In this document: positions 29,287 through 39,834 of the stretch, one piece after another
Layout: every line of letters begins with the position of its first letter
Numbering within the stretch: the first letter of the stretch is position 1
Assembly (NCBI GenBank): GCA_021646415.1
Contig: SOEU01000015.1
Span: 1-64,000, forward strand
Source of the DNA: Candidatus Brocadia sp.
GTDB lineage: Bacteria > Planctomycetota > Brocadiia > Brocadiales > Brocadiaceae
DNA: 64,000 nt
Direction: 5' to 3'
Made by a program: the position numbers and the translations under genes
Notes under the pieces: model-generated
The model's database searches: none
The model's input: the letters and a program-made list of their open reading frames with translations, nothing else
Told to the model about the DNA's origin: nothing

Positions 29287-32200
29287 TTAGCCCTCTTTTA
29301 ACACTTCCATTTTTTTCTTTTCTAATTTTAAACTTAACCCTAGCCCGGCAATTTCATTCGCAAGCACTTCAAAAGACGCAGGCGTACCTGCTTCAAGCGT
29401 ATTTTCACCTTTTACCATCGATTCGTAAATCTTTGTCCTTCCCTCGACATCGTCACTTTTCACAGTCAACAATTCCTGCAAATTGTGGGCTGCACCATAC
29501 GCCTCGAGCGCCCAAACTTCCATTTCACCGAATCTCTGCCCACCAAACCGTGCCTTTCCACCTAATGGTTGCTGTGTAATCAACGAGTAAGGACCTGTTG
29601 CCCTTGCATGCACCTTTTCATCTACTAAATGATGAAGTTTTAACATATACATATAACCAACAGTAACCTTTTGTTCAAAAGGTTCACCAGTGCGCCCATC
29701 ATATAAAACAGCTTTTCCGTCCTCAGGCAAGCCAGCATCCTTAAGAGTGGTCCGAATTTCATCTTCGCTCGCACCCTCAAAAATTGGAGTGACTGCCCGG
29801 AACCCCAGTTTTTTTGCTGCCCATCCTAAATGGGTCTCAAGAATCTGGCCAACATTCATTCTCGAAGGCACACCTAATGGATTCAATAACATTTCCACAC
29901 GTGTCCCATCAGCCAAGAAAGGCATATCCTCTTCCGGAAGAATCTTGGAAATAACACCTTTATTCCCGTGCCTTCCAGCCATTTTATCCCCAACAGATAG
30001 CTTCCTCTTCGTCGCAATAGATATCTTTGCGAGCTCCAAAACCCCCGTTGGTAATTCATCACCCCGTTTCAAATGGTTAATCTTTCTGTCTCTTTCGTCC
30101 TTTAAAAATTCAATTTTTTCACGATATTCATGACTAATTTCAACAACCTTATCCTTTTTCTTTTTATTGCTAAACTCTATGTTCTCAATATCAAAACGCT
30201 CTTCGAGCGTAAGGATTGACTTCACTGGCATACCACGTTCAAGCGCATATGTCTGTCTCGTTTGTATATCCACCAAAGGTTCTTTGATTTCTCCATCTAT
30301 TGCCTTCAACATTTTCACAAATTCTTTTGAAATACTCTCATCATATTTTGCTTCTATTTCGCTTATTTCCTGTAAAATTTTTTGCCTTTTGTCATCAGAC
30401 AGATAGGACTTTCTAGAAAACACCTGCGTATTAATTACAATTCCTTCCATGCCAGAAGGAACTTCAAGCGATTCATTTTTAACATCTTCACCTGCACGTC
30501 CAAAGATAGCATGCAATAACTTTTCTTCGGGAGACAATTCACTCCTGCTCTTTGGAGCAATCTTGCCAACCAATATGTCTCCAGGCTTTACCTTTGTTCC
30601 AATTCGTATTACACCATTTTCATCAAGATTACTTAACGCTTTTTCAGAAACATTGGGAATGTCACGAGTAAATTCCTCCCTTCCCAATTTTGTCTCACGA
30701 ATTTCCACCTCAAACTCATCTCTATGTATGGAAGTAAATCTGTCATCCTTAAGTAACGCCTCGCTAATCACTATAGCATCTTCAAAATTGTATCCATCCC
30801 AGGTCATAAAGGCCACCAATACATTTTTGCCTAAACTTAACTCGCCCCTGCAAGTGGCGGCTCCATCAGCAATCACCTCTCCCCTTTTTACCTTTTGGCC
30901 TTCTGCAACAATGGGTTTTTGATTCAAACATGTACCTTCATTTAATCCCACAAATTTTCTCAGGTTATAGATATCCCTATCATCGATGACAATTTCATCG
31001 GCTGTTACTTTTGTTACAATCCCAGCATTCATCGCCTGGATCGTCATACTTGAATTTTGTGCAACAAATCGTTCCATACCAGTAGCTATTATTGGTGGCT
31101 CTGTTTTTAATAGTGGAACTGCCTGCCTTTGCATATTAGAACCCATCAGTGCCCTATTCGCATCGCTATGCTCAAGGAAAGGTATCAGGCTGGCTGATAC
31201 TCCTACCAATTGTTTAGGAGAAACATCCATGTAATTTACATCTTTAAAATTCGCCTGATGAAAATCACCATTATATCTGCATAATACACTCTCCTTTTCT
31301 ACTTTCTCCTTACCACTCATTAACACATCCGCTGGAGCTATTAATTTATTTTCTTCTTCGTCTGCACGAAGATACGTTATTTTATCAGCAATCTTTCCTT
31401 TATCAATTATACGATACGGGGTAATCAAAAAACCATATTCATCCGTTGTTGCATAAATGCTCAGGGATGCAATTAAACCTATATTAGTACCTTCAGGCGT
31501 CTCGATTGGACAAACCCTACCGTAGTGAGATACATGAACATCTCTCACTTCGAAACCTGCTCTCTTTCTGTTTAATCCGCCAGGCCCTAATGCACTTAAC
31601 CTTCTTTCGTGGGTTAACTGCGCCAGAGGATTTGTCTGATCCAATACTTGGGACAGTTCACTCCGGCTAAAGAAATAGTCTATCGCTGAAAAGATAGCTT
31701 TAGAATTCACAAGGGAACGTGGTGTTAATTGTTCGGAATCTTTTACACTTAGTCTTTCCTGCACAGTTCGCCTTAGTTTTAAAAAACCCTTTCGTAACTC
31801 TTCCCCTGCCAGCTCATCAATGGTTCGAAGCCTTCGATTCCCCAAATTATCAATATCGTCTACAGATGCCCCAGCCTCACCTTTGCGTAATTTCATTATA
31901 TACCGTATGGCCTCTACATAGTCTTCCTTTTGCAGCGTCATCTCGGTTTCATTAATATTGTGCCCCAGCTTCCTGTTCAGCCTAAATCTTCCCACCAACC
32001 CCAATCTATATCGCTTTATATCGAAGAACTTATCATAAAATAGCTGCCTCGCTTTTTCTACCTGCTGCGGATTTCCTGGACGAAACCGTGCATAAATTTT
32101 TAACAGGGCATCTTCATGGGATTTCGTAAAATCAGATTCCAACGAATTCAATATCAATGGATCTTCCATCTTCTTAATTACTTCAATCTTCTTGATTTCC

Positions 32201-32982
32201 AAATCCGTAATTGTCTTTATCAGTGTATCGGAAATCTGGCGACCCGCCTCAAGAACAATTTCTCCCGTTTGAGGATTCACGATCTTGTCAACAGTATACC
32301 TGCCTCTTAATTTTGTAGCCGAGGCAAAATCTGTTATTTTTACTACTTCCGTTTCATAGAAGAGCCTGATAATATCTTCATCATTCGTATATTCCTCTGA
32401 CAAAGCCCTCAGGAAACAGGTAGCCGGCAACTTTCCGCTCTGATCGATTTTTACCGTAAGACTATCCTTTTTTCCTACTTCCAATTCGATCCAACTCCCT
32501 CTCTCTGGGATAATTCTGCACGAATGCAACCTTTTTTCAGCATGAAATTCCTCGATAAAGTCTATCCCCGGCGAGCGGTGCAACTGAGTGACAATCACCC
32601 TCTCAGTCCCATTAATAATGAATTCGCCGCCACCTATCATAACCGGTATCTCGCCCAAGTATACTTCTTCCTCAATGGGTTCGGCTCTATTCAATCTCAG
32701 CCAAATCCGAAACGGGCAACCATATGTTAACCGTAATTGTCTGCACTCATCTTGCGTATATCGTGGTTTCCCAAGATCGTATTTGATATAGTCCAAAGAC
32801 ATCGTTCCATCATAGTTACTTATTGGGAATATCTCTCTCAATATCGCTTCGATTCCATGATTCTTTCTTTTAGAGGCAGGCACATCCGCTTGCAAAAAAT
32901 CACCATACGCCTTTGTCTGAATCTGAACAAGATTTTGGATCTCTATCACCTCTTCAATTTTGCCATAATTACGGATTTCCAT
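29287..32982 (-). CDS. rpoB: DNA-directed RNA polymerase subunit beta
   Basis: 1231 residues. The rifampicin-binding region reads [20 protein letters not shown], keeping the Asp, His and Ser that are mutated in resistant strains, so the sequence predicts sensitivity. The universal [17 protein letters not shown] lies near residue 1000 and [20 protein letters not shown] near 1145. ATG at 32982, 37 bases after rplL. It forms the active site with beta prime. Confidence 0.98.
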   Translation of the reverse strand: MEIRNYGKIEEVIEIQNLVQIQTKAYGDFLQADVPASKRKNHGIEAILREIFPISNYDGTMSLDYIKYDLGKPRYTQDECRQLRLTYGCPFRIWLRLNRAEPIEEEVYLGEIPVMIGGGEFIINGTERVIVTQLHRSPGIDFIEEFHAEKRLHSCRIIPERGSWIELEVGKKDSLTVKIDQSGKLPATCFLRALSEEYTNDEDIIRLFYETEVVKITDFASATKLRGRYTVDKIVNPQTGEIVLEAGRQISDTLIKTITDLEIKKIEVIKKMEDPLILNSLESDFTKSHEDALLKIYARFRPGNPQQVEKARQLFYDKFFDIKRYRLGLVGRFRLNRKLGHNINETEMTLQKEDYVEAIRYIMKLRKGEAGASVDDIDNLGNRRLRTIDELAGEELRKGFLKLRRTVQERLSVKDSEQLTPRSLVNSKAIFSAIDYFFSRSELSQVLDQTNPLAQLTHERRLSALGPGGLNRKRAGFEVRDVHVSHYGRVCPIETPEGTNIGLIASLSIYATTDEYGFLITPYRIIDKGKIADKITYLRADEEENKLIAPADVLMSGKEKVEKESVLCRYNGDFHQANFKDVNYMDVSPKQLVGVSASLIPFLEHSDANRALMGSNMQRQAVPLLKTEPPIIATGMERFVAQNSSMTIQAMNAGIVTKVTADEIVIDDRDIYNLRKFVGLNEGTCLNQKPIVAEGQKVKRGEVIADGAATCRGELSLGKNVLVAFMTWDGYNFEDAIVISEALLKDDRFTSIHRDEFEVEIRETKLGREEFTRDIPNVSEKALSNLDENGVIRIGTKVKPGDILVGKIAPKSRSELSPEEKLLHAIFGRAGEDVKNESLEVPSGMEGIVINTQVFSRKSYLSDDKRQKILQEISEIEAKYDESISKEFVKMLKAIDGEIKEPLVDIQTRQTYALERGMPVKSILTLEERFDIENIEFSNKKKKDKVVEISHEYREKIEFLKDERDRKINHLKRGDELPTGVLELAKISIATKRKLSVGDKMAGRHGNKGVISKILPEEDMPFLADGTRVEMLLNPLGVPSRMNVGQILETHLGWAAKKLGFRAVTPIFEGASEDEIRTTLKDAGLPEDGKAVLYDGRTGEPFEQKVTVGYMYMLKLHHLVDEKVHARATGPYSLITQQPLGGKARFGGQRFGEMEVWALEAYGAAHNLQELLTVKSDDVEGRTKIYESMVKGENTLEAGTPASFEVLANEIAGLGLSLKLEKKKMEVLKEG

Positions 32983-33019
32983 AATATCCCCGTGTTTTTA
33001 AGTTAGAAAATACAAATTA

Positions 33020-33442
33020 TTATTTAATTTCTACCTTAGCGCCTGCATCCTCAAGCGATTTCCTAATCTTCTCTGCTTCCTCTTTCGAAACCCCCTCTTT
33101 AACCGTCTTAGGAGCACCTTCAACAAGGTCCTTGGCCTCCTTTAAACCCAGATTCGTTTCAGCGCGAACAGCCTTAATCACCTGGATTTTGTTTGCACCC
33201 CCATCCTTCAGAATAACATCAAATGCGGTCTTTTCCTCTGCAACTGCCGCTTTACCTTCTGCTGCAACGGCTGCTACCCCAACCGGCATGGATGCAACTG
33301 CTGCCGCAGAGACACCAAATTTCTGTTCAAACGCCTTAACGAGTTGTGAGGCTTCCAGCAATGTCATTCCCGCCACCAAATCCAGCACTTGAGCAATTTT
33401 GCCGGAAGGCTCAACTGTCTTTTCTTCACCTACCTGAGTCAT
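33020..33442 (-). CDS. rplL: 50S ribosomal protein L7/L12
   Basis: 140-residue stalk protein that recruits translational GTPases. The N-terminal dimerisation region (about 15-50, [20 protein letters not shown]), an Ala/Val-rich hinge, and the C-terminal domain with [20 protein letters not shown] near 83-102 are present. It has about ten extra residues at the N-terminus compared with the usual 120-128. It follows rplJ. Confidence 0.97.
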   Translation of the reverse strand: MTQVGEEKTVEPSGKIAQVLDLVAGMTLLEASQLVKAFEQKFGVSAAAVASMPVGVAAVAAEGKAAVAEEKTAFDVILKDGGANKIQVIKAVRAETNLGLKEAKDLVEGAPKTVKEGVSKEEAEKIRKSLEDAGAKVEIK

Positions 33443-33477
33443 TTTAATCCTCCTACCTTTCAGGAATCCTGCAAAAA

Positions 33478-34005
33478 CTATTCACCACTTTTTTCTTTTT
33501 TATCTTTAACTGCCTGGAATACCGTTACCAGGCTACGCAAAACAGCATTAAAAGCACTTGCAACCCCTACGATGGGTGCATTGATACCTGTTATTACCTG
33601 TGTGCGAAGTACCGGCATACTTGGAAGCATTGCCAGATTATTTATATCATCAACAGAAACTGTCGCCCCTTCAACAAATCCACCACGCAAACTCAAAAAA
33701 GGTATTTTTTTCGACCACTCCAGGGTTTCTTTTGCCATGATTACCGGATCTTCCCCACCGGTTATTACCGCTGAAGGACCACGGAGCATGTCAATAATCT
33801 CCGTAACTTTTAGCTCTTTAAATGCAATCGCTGCAAGTGAATTTTTAACTATTTCCAGGCAAATCTTCTTTTTTCGCAAATCTTTTCGCAACCGATCGAA
33901 TTCTAATGCTTTTATCCCCTGATAGTTCACTACCAAATAATTGTTTGTATTGCGGTAGTTGGAAACCAATCCCTTTACAACAAGTTCTTTTAATTCATTT
34001 GCCAT
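33478..34005 (-). CDS. rplJ: 50S ribosomal protein L10
   Basis: 175 residues; base of the L7/L12 stalk. [20 protein letters not shown] near 17-36 and the C-terminal helical region that binds L12 dimers are as expected. Only 36 bases separate it from rplA, too little for the long L10 autoregulatory leader seen in some bacteria. Confidence 0.95.
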   Translation of the reverse strand: MANELKELVVKGLVSNYRNTNNYLVVNYQGIKALEFDRLRKDLRKKKICLEIVKNSLAAIAFKELKVTEIIDMLRGPSAVITGGEDPVIMAKETLEWSKKIPFLSLRGGFVEGATVSVDDINNLAMLPSMPVLRTQVITGINAPIVGVASAFNAVLRSLVTVFQAVKDKKEKSGE

Positions 34006-34041
34006 TGCTTTATTTCATTCCCTTCGCATTTGTTTCTAACC

Positions 34042-34722
34042 CTAAATCTGTACCATTATTCCAGGGCTCATTGTTGAAGATACTGAAACCTTTTCCAAAA
34101 ACACCCCTTTTGCTGAGGCCGGACGTGAGTTGATAATATGCTTAATAAACGTATTTATATTATCCTCTAAATCTTTTTCTGAAAACGAAACCTTCCCAAC
34201 TATGGTATGGACGTTTCCTCCCGCATCAGTTCTGTACTCAATTTTACCTGCCTTAAACTCCTTTACAGCCGTTTCAATGTTATCTGTCACCGTCCCCGAC
34301 TTAGGCGAAGGCATCTTACCCTGCGGCCCTAGAACCCTACCAAGTTTACCTACCAACCTCATCATATCAGAAGCTGCAATTGCAACATCAAAATCAGCCC
34401 ATCCGCCCTCAACCTTTTTTACTAATTCTTCAGCCCCAACCTCATCCGCACCTGCTTTTTTTGCTATTGCAGCCTTTTCACCGGCAGCAAAAACAATTAC
34501 TTTAAGACTTTTACCAATACCATTGGGCAACGAAACAGACCCTCTGACAAGTTGATCCGATTGCTTCGGGTCAATACCCAGTTTCATTGCAACCTCAACG
34601 CTTTCGTCAAATTTCGCCGATTTAAAAGACTTAAGCAACTTAACGGCTTCTTTTAAATCGTACTTTTTCCCTGAATCTACAATATTCCAGGACTCTAAAT
34701 ATCTCTTGCTTCTTTTTGCCAT
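34042..34722 (-). CDS. rplA: 50S ribosomal protein L1
   Basis: Primary rRNA-binding protein of the L1 stalk and often a translational repressor of rplKA. The start MAKRSKRY at 34722 is preferred over an ATG two codons earlier since AAGGA lies about ten bases ahead of it; the result is 226 residues. GIDPKQSDQLVRGSVSLPNG near 48-67 and RVLGPQGKMPSPKSGTV near 133-149 are family markers. Confidence 0.97.
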   Translation of the reverse strand: MAKRSKRYLESWNIVDSGKKYDLKEAVKLLKSFKSAKFDESVEVAMKLGIDPKQSDQLVRGSVSLPNGIGKSLKVIVFAAGEKAAIAKKAGADEVGAEELVKKVEGGWADFDVAIAASDMMRLVGKLGRVLGPQGKMPSPKSGTVTDNIETAVKEFKAGKIEYRTDAGGNVHTIVGKVSFSEKDLEDNINTFIKHIINSRPASAKGVFLEKVSVSSTMSPGIMVQI

Positions 34723-34769
34723 CTGCATACTTTCCTTTCAAACAGCCAAAACATGCACTTTTATGGAAA

Positions 34770-35195
34770 TTAGTCTACCACCTTAATTCCCATATTGCGG
34801 GCAGTTCCTTCTACTACTTTTATAGCAGCATCCAAATTATCAGCATTCAAATCAGCCAGTTTTTTACTTGCAATTTCTTTTAATTGTTGCATAGTTACCT
34901 GCCCCACCTTTTGCTTGTTTGGCTCAGAAGAGCCTTTCGCAATGCCAGCCAGTTGCTTTAACAACACTGAGGCAGGGGGAGATTTTAAAACAAATGTAAA
35001 TGTTTTATCCTTAAAAACCGTAATCTCTACCGGTGTCAAAACACCTTGTAAATCTTTTGTCTTGTCATTAAATTGCTTTACGAATTGCCCTATATTTACT
35101 CCATGCTGACCAAGAGCTGGTCCTACTGGTGGTGCTGGGGTAGCCTGCCCTCCCGGACATTGTAGTTTAATCTTTGCCAAGATCTCTTTTGCCAT
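34770..35195 (-). CDS. rplK: 50S ribosomal protein L11
   Basis: 141 residues, the standard length. [20 protein letters not shown] near 10-29 and the C-terminal [14 protein letters not shown] are typical. It binds the GTPase-associated centre of 23S rRNA. It lies 15 bases after nusG and before rplA. Confidence 0.98.
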   Translation of the reverse strand: MAKEILAKIKLQCPGGQATPAPPVGPALGQHGVNIGQFVKQFNDKTKDLQGVLTPVEITVFKDKTFTFVLKSPPASVLLKQLAGIAKGSSEPNKQKVGQVTMQQLKEIASKKLADLNADNLDAAIKVVEGTARNMGIKVVD

Positions 35196-35210
35196 CTTAT
35201 ACTCCTACTA

Positions 35211-35759
35211 TCAAATTGCCTCAACCTGCCAATATTCCAACTCAACCGGAGTTGCCCTGCCAAACACCGTAAGCATTATTTTTACACGACCGCTGGCTGG
35301 TAACACTTCTTCAACAATCCCGTCGTAATTTTCAAATGGCCCTTCCTTAACTCTTACCTTCTCACCTTCTCTGAATTCAATCTTTGCCCGGGGTTTTTCT
35401 TCTTTATGCTCAACGTCAGACAACAGCTTCTCCACTTCGTAGCTCGCCATAGGCACCGGCTTGTTCTGCCCACCAATAAAATCGCCGGCACCAGGTGTTT
35501 CGCGGATCAGAAACCAAACTTCCTTCGGTATCTGGCCATGCTCATCTACCTCGACCTCGGCCATTATATAACCCGGATATATTTTTCTTTCTGTTATCCT
35601 TTTCTTACCACCCTTAATTTCCGAAACCTTCTCACTGGGAACCAAAACATTCGTGATTAACCCTTCTAAGCCACGCGCCTTAATGAGCTCTATCAAACTA
35701 TCCCTTACTTTGTCCTCTTTATTGCTCTGAACGCGTAAAACAAACCATTGCTTAGACAT
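35211..35759 (-). CDS. nusG: Transcription elongation/antitermination factor NusG
   Basis: Processivity factor that binds the RNA polymerase clamp and links it to Rho or ribosomal S10. The start MSKQWFVLRVQSNKEDKVRD (35759) is chosen; an open GTG-started extension of 17 codons upstream is hydrophobic and unlike the family. It gives 182 residues with the NGN domain (about 1-115; RKIYPGYIMAEVEVD, ETPGAGDFIG) and the KOW domain (FREGEKVRVKEGPFENYDG near 128-146). No good Shine-Dalgarno is visible ahead of the start, and an unusually long gap of 197 bases separates it from secE. Confidence 0.95.
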   Translation of the reverse strand: MSKQWFVLRVQSNKEDKVRDSLIELIKARGLEGLITNVLVPSEKVSEIKGGKKRITERKIYPGYIMAEVEVDEHGQIPKEVWFLIRETPGAGDFIGGQNKPVPMASYEVEKLLSDVEHKEEKPRAKIEFREGEKVRVKEGPFENYDGIVEEVLPASGRVKIMLTVFGRATPVELEYWQVEAI

Positions 35760-35956
35760 TTTAATATTTAAACCTATAGAAAAAAACCACAAAAAGCACC
35801 CTATAACCACTGCAAGACAAAGATTAATCTGCGTTATTTAATCACGAGGAAGGAATCAAAAGAATTGACAGTCTGAGGAGCATCCAAAACTCATCATCAT
35901 TGCCACACTGGGACGTAATACCCATCCTTTCACCCAAGCCACCGACATACATTACA

Positions 35957-36418
35957 TTAAAGCACGCCAATGTACTCCATTACCACAGACACAAACCAAT
36001 CAACACCCAATATAAACATTCCTATTACAATAACTGACACGATAACAACCGCCGTAGAACCAACCAACTCATATCTTGTTGGCCATGAAACTTTTTGAAG
36101 TTCACCCTGAGTATCAATGAGAAATTCAACCGTCTTTTTACCGCTATTATCTAAAGGCCTAATTCCCGTCTCAAAACCTACGACAAAAATACCAATTAAA
36201 AAACCCAAAAAAACAAAAAGCAAAAAGGCACACACTAGCCCCCAAGACAAACTAATGTCAATTAACGGAATCCTCGCACTTCCGGCAACATTTGGCAAGT
36301 CTATCAAAACATTATACAGCGAGACAGAAGCAAACAACGCAAGGATGCCTAATGCAATTCCTACGGCAATTCTGCTATATACCCCAAACCCTTTTCTATA
36401 AACCCCAAAAAACGACAT
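35957..36418 (-). CDS. secE: Preprotein translocase subunit SecE
   Basis: 153 residues. The conserved C-terminal module DTQGELQKVSWPTRYELVGS near 100-119 is followed by the essential transmembrane helix. Two further hydrophobic segments precede it (about 16-38 and 54-78), so the protein resembles the three-helix E. coli type rather than the one-helix form. It partners with SecY. It lies directly after tRNA-Trp. Confidence 0.93.
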   Translation of the reverse strand: MSFFGVYRKGFGVYSRIAVGIALGILALFASVSLYNVLIDLPNVAGSARIPLIDISLSWGLVCAFLLFVFLGFLIGIFVVGFETGIRPLDNSGKKTVEFLIDTQGELQKVSWPTRYELVGSTAVVIVSVIVIGMFILGVDWFVSVVMEYIGVL

Positions 36419-36437
36419 CTTGTAATCTCTTTATATA

Positions 36438-36514
36438 TGGCAGGTCTGGAGGGACTCGAACCCCCAACGGCCGGATTTGGAGTCCGGTGCTCTACCAATT
36501 AGAGCTACAGACCT
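36438..36514 (-). tRNA. tRNA-Trp (CCA)
   Basis: Cloverleaf read on the minus strand: acceptor arm AGGTCTG/CAGACCT, D arm GCTCTAATTGGTAGAGC, anticodon loop CTCCAAA with anticodon CCA, T loop TTCGAGT, discriminator G and encoded 3' CCA. It sits between rpmG and secE, the common site for tRNA-Trp. Confidence 0.97.
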
Positions 36515-36557
36515 TTATTTTAATGCGAAAACAATTTAATCAACATAAAGCAAAAAT

Positions 36558-36707
36558 CTACTTCTTGTATTCTTTGTGATCTGTGTGCTTCCTGCAATAC
36601 CTGCAAAACTTCTTCAGCTCCAACTTTTCTGTTTGTTGTGTCTTTTTAGGCGTTCTATAATTCCTACTAGAACATATTTTACACACCATAGTCACATATT
36701 CACGCAT
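36558..36707 (-). CDS. rpmG: 50S ribosomal protein L33 (zinc-type)
   Basis: 49-codon gene read directly between tuf and tRNA-Trp. It runs from MREYVTMVCKICSSRNYRTP to DHKEYKK. Cys9, Cys12, Cys35 and Cys38 make the zinc ribbon. A later ATG (codon 7) would shorten it by six residues. The location before tRNA-Trp and secE is the conserved one. Confidence 0.95.
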   Translation of the reverse strand: MREYVTMVCKICSSRNYRTPKKTQQTEKLELKKFCRYCRKHTDHKEYKK

Positions 36708-36724
36708 CGCATATTCCTGAGTTT

Positions 36725-37927
36725 TTATTCAATAATTTTTGTAACGACGCCGGCGCCGACAGTCTTTCCACCCTCCCGGATAGCAAACCTCAACCCCTCA
36801 TCCATCGCTATCGGTGTCAGCAACTCCACATTTACCTTCACATTATCACCAGGCATCACCATCTCTGCACCACCCGTCAAGCTTACCACCCCCGTCACAT
36901 CCGTCGTCCTGAAATAGAACTGCGGCCTATACCCATTAAAAAATGGTGTATGCCTGCCACCCTCTTCCTTCGTCAATATATATGCCTCTGCCTCATACTT
37001 CCTATGCGGAGTTATACTCCCCGGTTTCGCCAACACCTGACCCCTCTCCAAATCATCCTTCTCTATACCTCTCAGCAACACCCCAAGGTTGTCTCCCGCC
37101 TGCCCCTCATCCAACGTCTTATTAAACATCTCCACCCCTGTCACTACAGACTTCTTAATCTCCGGCCTTATCCCTACGATATCCACCTCATCGCCAACCT
37201 TCACCTTACCCCTCTCCACCCTCCCAGTTCCCACTGTACCCCGTCCTTTGATACTAAACACATCTTCCACCGACATCAAAAACGGCTTATCTATCTCTCT
37301 TACTGGGTCGGGAATATATGCATCCACTGCCTCCATCAACTTCAACACAGGTCCGCAATTCGCGCACGTCGCCGCCCCACACCCGCACTCATTCGCCTTG
37401 AGCGCCGACCCCCTGATCACCGGTATCTCATCCCCGGGGAAATTGTACTTACTCAACAACTCGCGAACCTCCATCTCCACCAAATCCAACAACTCCTTAT
37501 CCTCGAGCATATCCACCTTGTTCATAAACACCACAATCCTCGGCACCCCAACCTGCCTCGCCAGCAATATATGCTCCCGCGTCTGCGGCATTGGCCCATC
37601 CGGCGCACTCACCACCAGTATCGCACCATCCATCTGCGCCGCTCCGGTTATCATATTCTTCACGTAATCCGCATGCCCAGGACAATCAACATGCGCATAA
37701 TGCCTCTTTTGCGTCTCGTACTCCACATGTGATATCGCTATTGTTATACCCCTCTCCCTCTCCTCCGGCGCCTTGTCTATCGAATCATACGCCCTCTCCT
37801 TGGCCAACCCCTGCTTCGCCAATACATGTGTTATCACTGACGTCAACGTCGTCTTCCCGTGATCCACATGCCCTATCGTCCCCACATTCACATGCGGCTT
37901 CGTCCGCTTAAATACTTCTTTACCCAT
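36725..37927 (-). CDS. tuf: Elongation factor Tu, copy 2 (tufB-type operon)
   Basis: 400 residues, identical to copy 1 at 20893-22095, including the cysteine cluster at Cys181, Cys183, Cys188 and Cys191. The offset between copies is 15832 bases, and identity stops just outside the gene: upstream sequences diverge right after the ATG, downstream after about five bases. It is preceded by tRNA-Thr(GGT), tRNA-Gly, tRNA-Tyr and tRNA-Thr(TGT), the same order as the E. coli tufB operon, and followed by rpmG. Near-perfect identity over this distance implies recent gene conversion or duplication. Confidence 0.98.
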   Translation of the reverse strand: MGKEVFKRTKPHVNVGTIGHVDHGKTTLTSVITHVLAKQGLAKERAYDSIDKAPEERERGITIAISHVEYETQKRHYAHVDCPGHADYVKNMITGAAQMDGAILVVSAPDGPMPQTREHILLARQVGVPRIVVFMNKVDMLEDKELLDLVEMEVRELLSKYNFPGDEIPVIRGSALKANECGCGAATCANCGPVLKLMEAVDAYIPDPVREIDKPFLMSVEDVFSIKGRGTVGTGRVERGKVKVGDEVDIVGIRPEIKKSVVTGVEMFNKTLDEGQAGDNLGVLLRGIEKDDLERGQVLAKPGSITPHRKYEAEAYILTKEEGGRHTPFFNGYRPQFYFRTTDVTGVVSLTGGAEMVMPGDNVKVNVELLTPIAMDEGLRFAIREGGKTVGAGVVTKIIE

Positions 37928-37996
37928 AGACTCCCCTTCCCTAATTAATTCCCAGCCCTATATACCCTATATATTAGTTTTATATTTTATTTTATA

Positions 37997-38071
37997 TGGA
38001 GCTGCTGATGGGATTTGAACCCATGGCCTCGTCCTTACCAAGGACGTGCTCCACCACTGAGCTACAGCAGC
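37997..38071 (-). tRNA. tRNA-Thr (GGT)
   Basis: Minus-strand cloverleaf with acceptor GCTGCTG/CAGCAGC, anticodon loop TTGGTAA (anticodon GGT), T loop TTCAAAT, discriminator T and encoded CCA. It is the last of four tRNA genes leading into the second tuf gene. Confidence 0.97.
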
Positions 38072-38219
38072 AAGTACAAGGTAATATGAATCTAACAACC
38101 TACCTCAGCACTTCAGTTGCCACCCCTCGCTATACAAATGCAGAAGTCATGTATATTACCATGAAAAAAAATAAATGTCAAACACAAAGTACATTTTTAT
38201 TTTATTTTTAAGCAGATCA

Positions 38220-38290
38220 AGCGGGCGATGGGAATCGAACCCACATGACTAGCTTGGAAGGCTAGGGCTCTACCATTGAGCTACGCCCGC
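38220..38290 (-). tRNA. tRNA-Gly (TCC)
   Basis: Minus-strand cloverleaf with acceptor GCGGGCG/CGCCCGC, anticodon loop CTTCCAA (anticodon TCC) and T loop TTCGATT. Unlike its neighbours it does not encode the 3' CCA (TGATC follows the discriminator), so it needs CCA-adding enzyme. Confidence 0.96.
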
Positions 38291-38318
38291 AGAAATCAAC
38301 TTCAATTCCACTAAAAAC

Positions 38319-38403
38319 TGGTGGGTGGAGGAGGATTCGAACCTCCGAAGGCTATGCCAACAGATTTACAGTCTGTCCCCTTTGGCCACTCGGGAATCCA
38401 CCC
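38319..38403 (-). tRNA. tRNA-Tyr (GTA)
   Basis: 85-base class II tRNA on the minus strand with acceptor GGGTGGA/TCCACCC, anticodon loop CTGTAAA (anticodon GTA), a long variable arm, T loop TTCGAAT and encoded CCA. Confidence 0.97.
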
Positions 38404-38448
38404 TATCTAATTATTCTGTTTCTTAAGCTTTGTCCCTGCAACACATTC

Positions 38449-38523
38449 TGGAGCTAGCGGTGGGACTCGAACCCACAACCTGCGGTTTACAAAACCGCTG
38501 CTCCGCCATTGAGCTACGCTAGC
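38449..38523 (-). tRNA. tRNA-Thr (TGT)
   Basis: Minus-strand cloverleaf with acceptor GCTAGCG/CGCTAGC, anticodon loop TTTGTAA (anticodon TGT), T loop TTCGAGT and encoded CCA. It is the first gene after the candidate promoter at 38538-38565 and so probably the first transcribed gene of the 34-kb block. Confidence 0.97.
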
Positions 38524-38537
38524 TCAGAAAAAGGATT

Positions 38538-38565
38538 ATGATATCAAAACACACAAATTATTCAA
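38538..38565 (-). promoter_or_regulatory. Candidate sigma-70-type promoter ahead of the tRNA-tuf-secE block
   Basis: On the minus strand, TTGAAT (complement of 38560-38565) and TATCAT (complement of 38538-38543) are 16 bases apart and lie about 15 bases before tRNA-Thr(TGT). The position between aroC and the tRNA cluster fits, but the -35 match is only partial. Confidence 0.4.
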
Positions 38566-38584
38566 GTAAAATTTACAACTACCT

Positions 38585-39721
38585 TCAAAAACACGAAAGA
38601 TACCCTTCGAAATTACGTTTCACCTCGTCAATACTATCCTCTCCAAATTTTTCCAAAAATGCTCTGGCAATTTCAAAGGCGATCATAGATTCACAAACAA
38701 CAGAAGCAGCTGGAACCGCACAAACGTCCGATCTTTCATAGGTAGCCGTGATTGGCTCCTTTGTCAACAAATCCACAGATCTTAATGGCTTTTTCAATGT
38801 CGGAATAGGTTTCATATACGCCCTCGCTATAATCGGTTCCCCATTACTTAGACCACCTTCTATTCCTCCGGCATTGTTTGTCATCCTTTTAAATCCACCT
38901 GTTAACGACTTACCCTGTTTTGGCTTTTCATAAAAAATCTCGTCATGCACCTCCGAACCAAATCTGTCGGCTGCAGTACAACCCAAACCTAATTCGACAC
39001 CCTTGATTGCCTGAACAGACATCAAGGCACAGGCAATCCTTGCGTCCACCCTTAAATCCCATTGCGTATGGTTTCCCAATCCCACAGGCAATCCATACGC
39101 AACAACTTCAATAACACCCCCGAGTGAATCCCCTTTTTCTGCCGTTTCTTTAATCTTTTCAATAATTCTTTCCTCAATATCCTGATCGATACAGTATATG
39201 GGGCTTTTTTCACGAATTTTTTGTGCGACGTCTATGTCTTTAAGGAGTTTATCTGAATTAATACCCCCGATCCCTTTTACGTAACCAAATACACCGATTC
39301 CAAAAAGAGAGAGTAAAATCTTTGCCACAGCACCAACTGCCACCCTGGCAGCAGTCTCTCTTGCACTTGCCCGTTCCAGAATGTTCCGCGCATCTTTTTG
39401 GTTATATTTTAGAACACCAGCCAGGTCTGCATGGCCTGGCCTGGGACGAGTAACGGCAGGCAACTCATCAATTTTATAATCACTGTTTTTGATCATTAAA
39501 CAAATGGGACTACCTAAGGTTATATTTTTCCTAATCCCTGAAAGAATTTCCACGCGGTCTTCCTCAATCTGCATCCTCCCACCCCTGCCTAATCCACCTT
39601 GTCTACGCTTCATTTCCTTGTTGATAACTGCTTCGTCAATAAACACCCCCGCCGGAAACCCTTCAATCATCGCGACAAGACATTTCCCGTGAGATTCTCC
39701 TGCAGTTTTAAAATATAACAT
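38585..39721 (-). CDS. aroC: Chorismate synthase
   Basis: Last enzyme of the shikimate pathway: converts 5-enolpyruvylshikimate-3-phosphate to chorismate using reduced FMN. 378 residues with [18 protein letters not shown] near 8-25, [18 protein letters not shown] near 45-62 and [18 protein letters not shown] near 122-139; all are conserved substrate/FMN-binding segments. ATG at 39721. It is transcribed divergently from the LolC/E-like gene and its stop lies 62 bases before the tRNA cluster. Confidence 0.97.
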   Translation of the reverse strand: MLYFKTAGESHGKCLVAMIEGFPAGVFIDEAVINKEMKRRQGGLGRGGRMQIEEDRVEILSGIRKNITLGSPICLMIKNSDYKIDELPAVTRPRPGHADLAGVLKYNQKDARNILERASARETAARVAVGAVAKILLSLFGIGVFGYVKGIGGINSDKLLKDIDVAQKIREKSPIYCIDQDIEERIIEKIKETAEKGDSLGGVIEVVAYGLPVGLGNHTQWDLRVDARIACALMSVQAIKGVELGLGCTAADRFGSEVHDEIFYEKPKQGKSLTGGFKRMTNNAGGIEGGLSNGEPIIARAYMKPIPTLKKPLRSVDLLTKEPITATYERSDVCAVPAASVVCESMIAFEIARAFLEKFGEDSIDEVKRNFEGYLSCF

Positions 39722-39756
39722 TCCATGTCTCCAAAAATGGCAAATTTATTATTTCA

Positions 39757-39784
39757 TTGCCTAAAAATTTATATATGCTAGAAT
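39757..39784 (+). promoter_or_regulatory. Candidate promoter for the LolC/E-like gene
   Basis: TTGCCT (39757-39762) and TAGAAT (39779-39784) with a 16-base spacer, 50 bases before the ATG at 39835. The -10 is five of six; the -35 is weak. It lies in the divergent aroC/lolC gap. Confidence 0.3.
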
Positions 39785-39834
39785 TCGGGAATTATATATT
39801 TAACAATTCAAAATAACAATGCAAAATCTGTCCG

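Noticed and set aside
35760-35810. N-terminal extension of NusG (17 hydrophobic residues) from a GTG start
   Set aside because: The shorter start MSKQWFVLRV matches the family and the extension has no counterpart.
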